Positions 46,279 to 48,748 of a stretch of 48,748 bases of DNA are shown here, in pieces. The position numbers and the translations under genes were made by a program. The notes beneath the pieces are model-generated. The model was not told where the DNA came from. It did no database searches and worked only from the letters and a program-made list of their open reading frames with translations. Position 1 is the first letter of the stretch; each line of letters starts with the position of its first letter. Source of the stretch: CAZSDW01 sp964605705 (GTDB taxonomy: Bacteria; Fidelibacterota; UBA2242); NCBI GenBank assembly GCA_964605705.1, contig CAZSDW010000026.1, positions 1-48,748 of the forward strand, in the 5' to 3' direction.

Positions 46279-47997
46279 ATGAAACCAATATTATTGATGT
46301 TTGCCACTTTTGCCGGATATATTTTGATGTATCGGTTTTATGGCAGGTTTATTGCCAAAAGAATATTTCAATTAAACGCAGAAAATCCGGTTCCGTCTGT
46401 CGTGCTGAATGATGGTGTCGATTATCAGCCGACCCGGAAAGGAATATTATTTGGACATCATTTTGCTTCGATTGCCGGTACAGGACCGATTGTTGGACCG
46501 GCGATTGCGGTCATCTGGGGATGGCTGCCGGCTCTGCTCTGGGTATTTCTGGGCAGTATCCTGATTGGCGGGCTGCATGATTTTGGCACTCTGGTAATTT
46601 CTATGCGCAACGATGGGAAAACCATTGCTAATTTTTCGGGTAAATACATCAATAAACTGACGAAGTATTCAATTTTTGTAATTGCTTTTCTGCTGTTGTG
46701 GCTGTTTATATCGATTTTGGGGATGATCATCGCGATTATTTTCGATATGTTTCCGGGTTCAGTAATTCCTATTTGGCTGGAGATTCCGATCGCTATCTGG
46801 ATTGGTTATAAAGTCAATCAAAAAAATGCCAGTCTAATGAAATGGAGTATCATTGGTGTCACATTGATGTACATAACCGTTGTTTTAGGAACCTACATTC
46901 CCATCCGGATACCGGTTATTGCCGGTATCCAACCAACTGGCAGTTGGACGGCGATTCTGTTGATTTATGCATTTATTGCCTCGGTTCTGCCGATGAAAAC
47001 CTTGTTGCAACCCCGGGATTATATCAACTCACACCAGCTGTTTATCGCAATGGCATTGTTGTTTGCTGGTATCATTGCTACTGCTATCCGGTTTCCGGAT
47101 TTTAGCATTATTGCACCGGCTATTGTGATACGTCCTGAGGGATCACCTTCATTTTTTCCCTTTATTTTTATCGTTGTTGCCTGTGGAGCGGTATCAGGAT
47201 TTCACTCACTGGTTTCATCCGGAACATCATCGAAACAGATTTCGAATGAGAAAGATTCTTTATTAATCGGCTACGGTAGCATGCTGACTGAAAGCGCTCT
47301 TTCGTTGTTTGTAATTATCGCTACAGTTGCCGGGATCGGGATTGCATATACTACCAAAAATGGTGAACTGCTGACCGGTTTGGCTGCCTGGAATGAACAC
47401 TATGCGTCATGGGAAGCCGCCCAGGGATTGGGCTCGAAAGTCCAGGCATTTGTGATCGGATCGTCCAATATGATTACTTCATTAGGAATCCCGCGCGAGA
47501 TAGCTTTGATTATTATGGGAGTGTTTGTGGCTTCGTTTGCCGGGACCAGCCTGGATACTTCGACCCGTTTACAGCGCTATTTTATTCACGAAATTATTCC
47601 TGAAAGCTGGTCGAGTAAGTTCAAAAACAGATACTTTCTATCAGCTGTAGTCGTCATTACGGCAGCTCTGCTGGCATTTTCGACAGGTACTGATGGGAAA
47701 GGAGCATTGATCCTTTGGCCTCTGTTTGGTGCCGTGAATCAAATATTAGCCGCGTTGGCACTATCTATTATCACAGTATATCTGAAAAAGAAGCAGAACA
47801 GATACTGGCTGTTTGCTGGAATCCCTGCCCTTTTCATGAGTATCCTGACATTATGGGCTGCAGTCAATAACCAATTTATGTTTGCAGCGAAACAGAATGT
47901 CCTGCTGACGATTGTCAATCTTGTGATAATTGTGTTATCAGTCGGTGTTTTAATTACGTCGATAAGGAAACTTATTCAGACTAAAAACGGCATGTAA
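46279..47997 (+). CDS. cstA: Carbon starvation protein A (CstA) family transporter
   Basis: 572 residues, predominantly membrane helices. The N-terminal CstA signature is clear: FGHHFASIAGTGPIVGPAIA, then ILIGGLHDFGTL and SMRNDGKTIANFSGKYI. The centre has ACGAVSGFHSLVSSGTSSKQ, and the end LWPLFGAVNQILAALALS is the C-terminal signature. Members import peptides or pyruvate, often during starvation; the substrate here is not determinable. It is shorter than the 701-residue E. coli CstA, as are many FCB forms. GAGGGAA precedes the ATG. Confidence 0.92.
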   Translation: MKPILLMFATFAGYILMYRFYGRFIAKRIFQLNAENPVPSVVLNDGVDYQPTRKGILFGHHFASIAGTGPIVGPAIAVIWGWLPALLWVFLGSILIGGLHDFGTLVISMRNDGKTIANFSGKYINKLTKYSIFVIAFLLLWLFISILGMIIAIIFDMFPGSVIPIWLEIPIAIWIGYKVNQKNASLMKWSIIGVTLMYITVVLGTYIPIRIPVIAGIQPTGSWTAILLIYAFIASVLPMKTLLQPRDYINSHQLFIAMALLFAGIIATAIRFPDFSIIAPAIVIRPEGSPSFFPFIFIVVACGAVSGFHSLVSSGTSSKQISNEKDSLLIGYGSMLTESALSLFVIIATVAGIGIAYTTKNGELLTGLAAWNEHYASWEAAQGLGSKVQAFVIGSSNMITSLGIPREIALIIMGVFVASFAGTSLDTSTRLQRYFIHEIIPESWSSKFKNRYFLSAVVVITAALLAFSTGTDGKGALILWPLFGAVNQILAALALSIITVYLKKKQNRYWLFAGIPALFMSILTLWAAVNNQFMFAAKQNVLLTIVNLVIIVLSVGVLITSIRKLIQTKNGM

Positions 47998-48028
47998 TTA
48001 GTGATTAAATTCTGATTCGTCCGGGGCT

Positions 48029-48430
48029 CTAGACTTCCTGCAAAGCCTCCAGCTGTCTTCGCCATTCACCCTCAATCCGGACTGCTTTGCCGGTTTTCAG
48101 ATCAATGATGACAAATGTGACATCGGCATGGGTAATCAGGATGTCGTCTTTATAAATTTCATGCAGGAAGGTCGCGCTCTTACTGCCGATGGTTTTCACA
48201 GAAGTGCGAATCTTAAGAGTATCGCCAAGACAGGCAGGATGGTGATAACTGATATTGGTATTGACGACCACAAAGCCCCGTCCGTCGTCATGAGATTGAG
48301 GAAAATTGAAATACTTCTCCTTGATCGTCCAGCGGGCTTCTTCCAGAAATTCCAGATAGCGGGTGTTATTGACATGTCCGTAGAGGTCCAAATGATAGCC
48401 GCGGACTTTTATCTGAATTGTATCTGGCAT
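48029..48430 (-). CDS. Hotdog-fold acyl-CoA thioesterase
   Basis: 133 residues of the 4HBT/YbgC family. Asp15 in HLDLYGHVNNTRYLEFLEEARW is the usual catalytic acid, followed by GHVNN and the helix with EEAR. Then come VVVNTNISYHHPACLGDTLKI and SATFLHEIYKD, the core beta strands. It would hydrolyse an acyl-CoA or act on acyl carrier-bound substrates; chain length cannot be read from the sequence. It converges on cstA, with 31 bases between the stops. No neighbour indicates a pathway. Confidence 0.88.
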   Translation of the reverse strand: MPDTIQIKVRGYHLDLYGHVNNTRYLEFLEEARWTIKEKYFNFPQSHDDGRGFVVVNTNISYHHPACLGDTLKIRTSVKTIGSKSATFLHEIYKDDILITHADVTFVIIDLKTGKAVRIEGEWRRQLEALQEV

Positions 48431-48490
48431 TTACTTTCTCCAGCGTATCTTTGGTATAAGATAAAAAATATTGTGGTTTCAGACTATTAT

Positions 48491-48520
48491 AAAAAAGGCT
48501 GCCCGAAGACAGCCTTTTCT
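48491..48520 (-). terminator. Terminator after the partial T9SS-sorted gene
   Basis: AAGGCTG (48495-48501) pairs with CAGCCTT (48510-48516) around an 8-base loop. On the minus strand a run of six T follows, 23 bases past the stop codon of the gene at 48539. Confidence 0.85.
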
Positions 48521-48538
48521 ATGATTTTGGAATAGCGC

Positions 48539-48748
48539 TTACTTGAGTAAGATCATTTTCTTTGTTTTGTGGAAATTGTCGGCGTCCATGACAAAAAAGT
48601 AAAAACCGGAGCTGACCTGACGACCGAAATCATCGGTAGCATTCCAGTTCACTGTCTGGTAACCGGCATCCTGTCGGGTATTGATCAATGTCCGGACTTT
48701 CTGACCTTTCAGATCGTAGATGATGATCTTGACAGTTGACTCTTTCGG
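48539..48748 (-). CDS. C-terminal end of a T9SS-sorted protein (partial)
   Basis: Only the last 69 residues are in the window; the gene enters from the right edge. They form a type IX sorting domain: VKIIIYDLKGQKVRTLIN, then GYQTVNWNATDDFGRQVSSG, FYFFVMDAD and the basic end KTKKMILLK. The pattern of strand, G-Q, W-x-G/A-x-D, SG-x-Y/F-F and final K-rich strand fits other FCB sorting domains in this window (PorU, BtuG-like). The preceding secreted cargo domain is outside the window, so its function is unknown. Confidence 0.88.
   Translation of the reverse strand, partial: PKESTVKIIIYDLKGQKVRTLINTRQDAGYQTVNWNATDDFGRQVSSGFYFFVMDADNFHKTKKMILLK

Overview
The window is bacterial DNA, roughly 40% G+C, from a member of the FCB (Fibrobacteres-Chlorobi-Bacteroidetes) assemblage, most plausibly a Neomarinimicrobiota/Calditrichota/KSB1-like lineage. 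That placement is inference. It rests on a PorU-type gingipain-fold peptidase overlapping a PorV/PorQ-family barrel, three proteins ending in type IX (T9SS-like) sorting domains with NYPNPF motifs, a Lol lipoprotein-release system, several outer-membrane barrels and a TonB-dependent receptor. A 10-N run inside porU marks a scaffold join, as in a draft or metagenome-assembled genome.

Layout. Positions 1-680 hold a decayed IS transposase at the window edge. tRNA-Cys and tRNA-Leu follow with their own terminator. From about 1.5 to 26.3 kb nearly everything is on the minus strand and tightly packed. Read in transcription order, right to left, the genes are: MBL-fold hydrolase, tilS, hpt, ftsH, folP, cdaA, porU, a porV-like gene, an FN3-like lipoprotein, an SLBB protein, an Lrp/AsnC regulator, prfB (with the classic +1 frameshift), lysS, two LolC/E permeases, lolD, clpC and dnaK. 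The block combines protein quality control (FtsH, ClpC, DnaK), translation (TilS, LysS, RF2, tRNAs), folate and purine salvage, c-di-AMP synthesis and envelope biogenesis.

At 26.5-30.1 kb there is a vitamin B12 uptake unit. A cobalamin riboswitch controls a BtuB-like TonB receptor, translationally coupled to a BtuG-like beta-propeller that ends in a T9SS sorting domain. A divergent sodium/solute symporter follows. At 31.6-35.3 kb an ECF-type S component overlaps an outer-membrane barrel gene with a plug-like N-terminus, followed by a second barrel carrying two SGDK repeats. This is a candidate uncharacterised uptake locus. Then come a YhaM-like HD exonuclease, a small exported hypothetical protein, and the two halves of the saccharopine lysine-catabolic enzyme as separate genes.

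At 40.3-48.7 kb lie a GyrI-like lipoprotein, the lysine/diaminopimelate genes dapB-dapA-dapD, the oxidative pentose-phosphate pair zwf-pgl, a CstA-family transporter, a hotdog thioesterase and the 3' end of another T9SS-sorted protein. Lysine synthesis (dap) and lysine breakdown (saccharopine route) therefore sit within 6 kb of each other. No CRISPR array, prophage or rRNA was seen.
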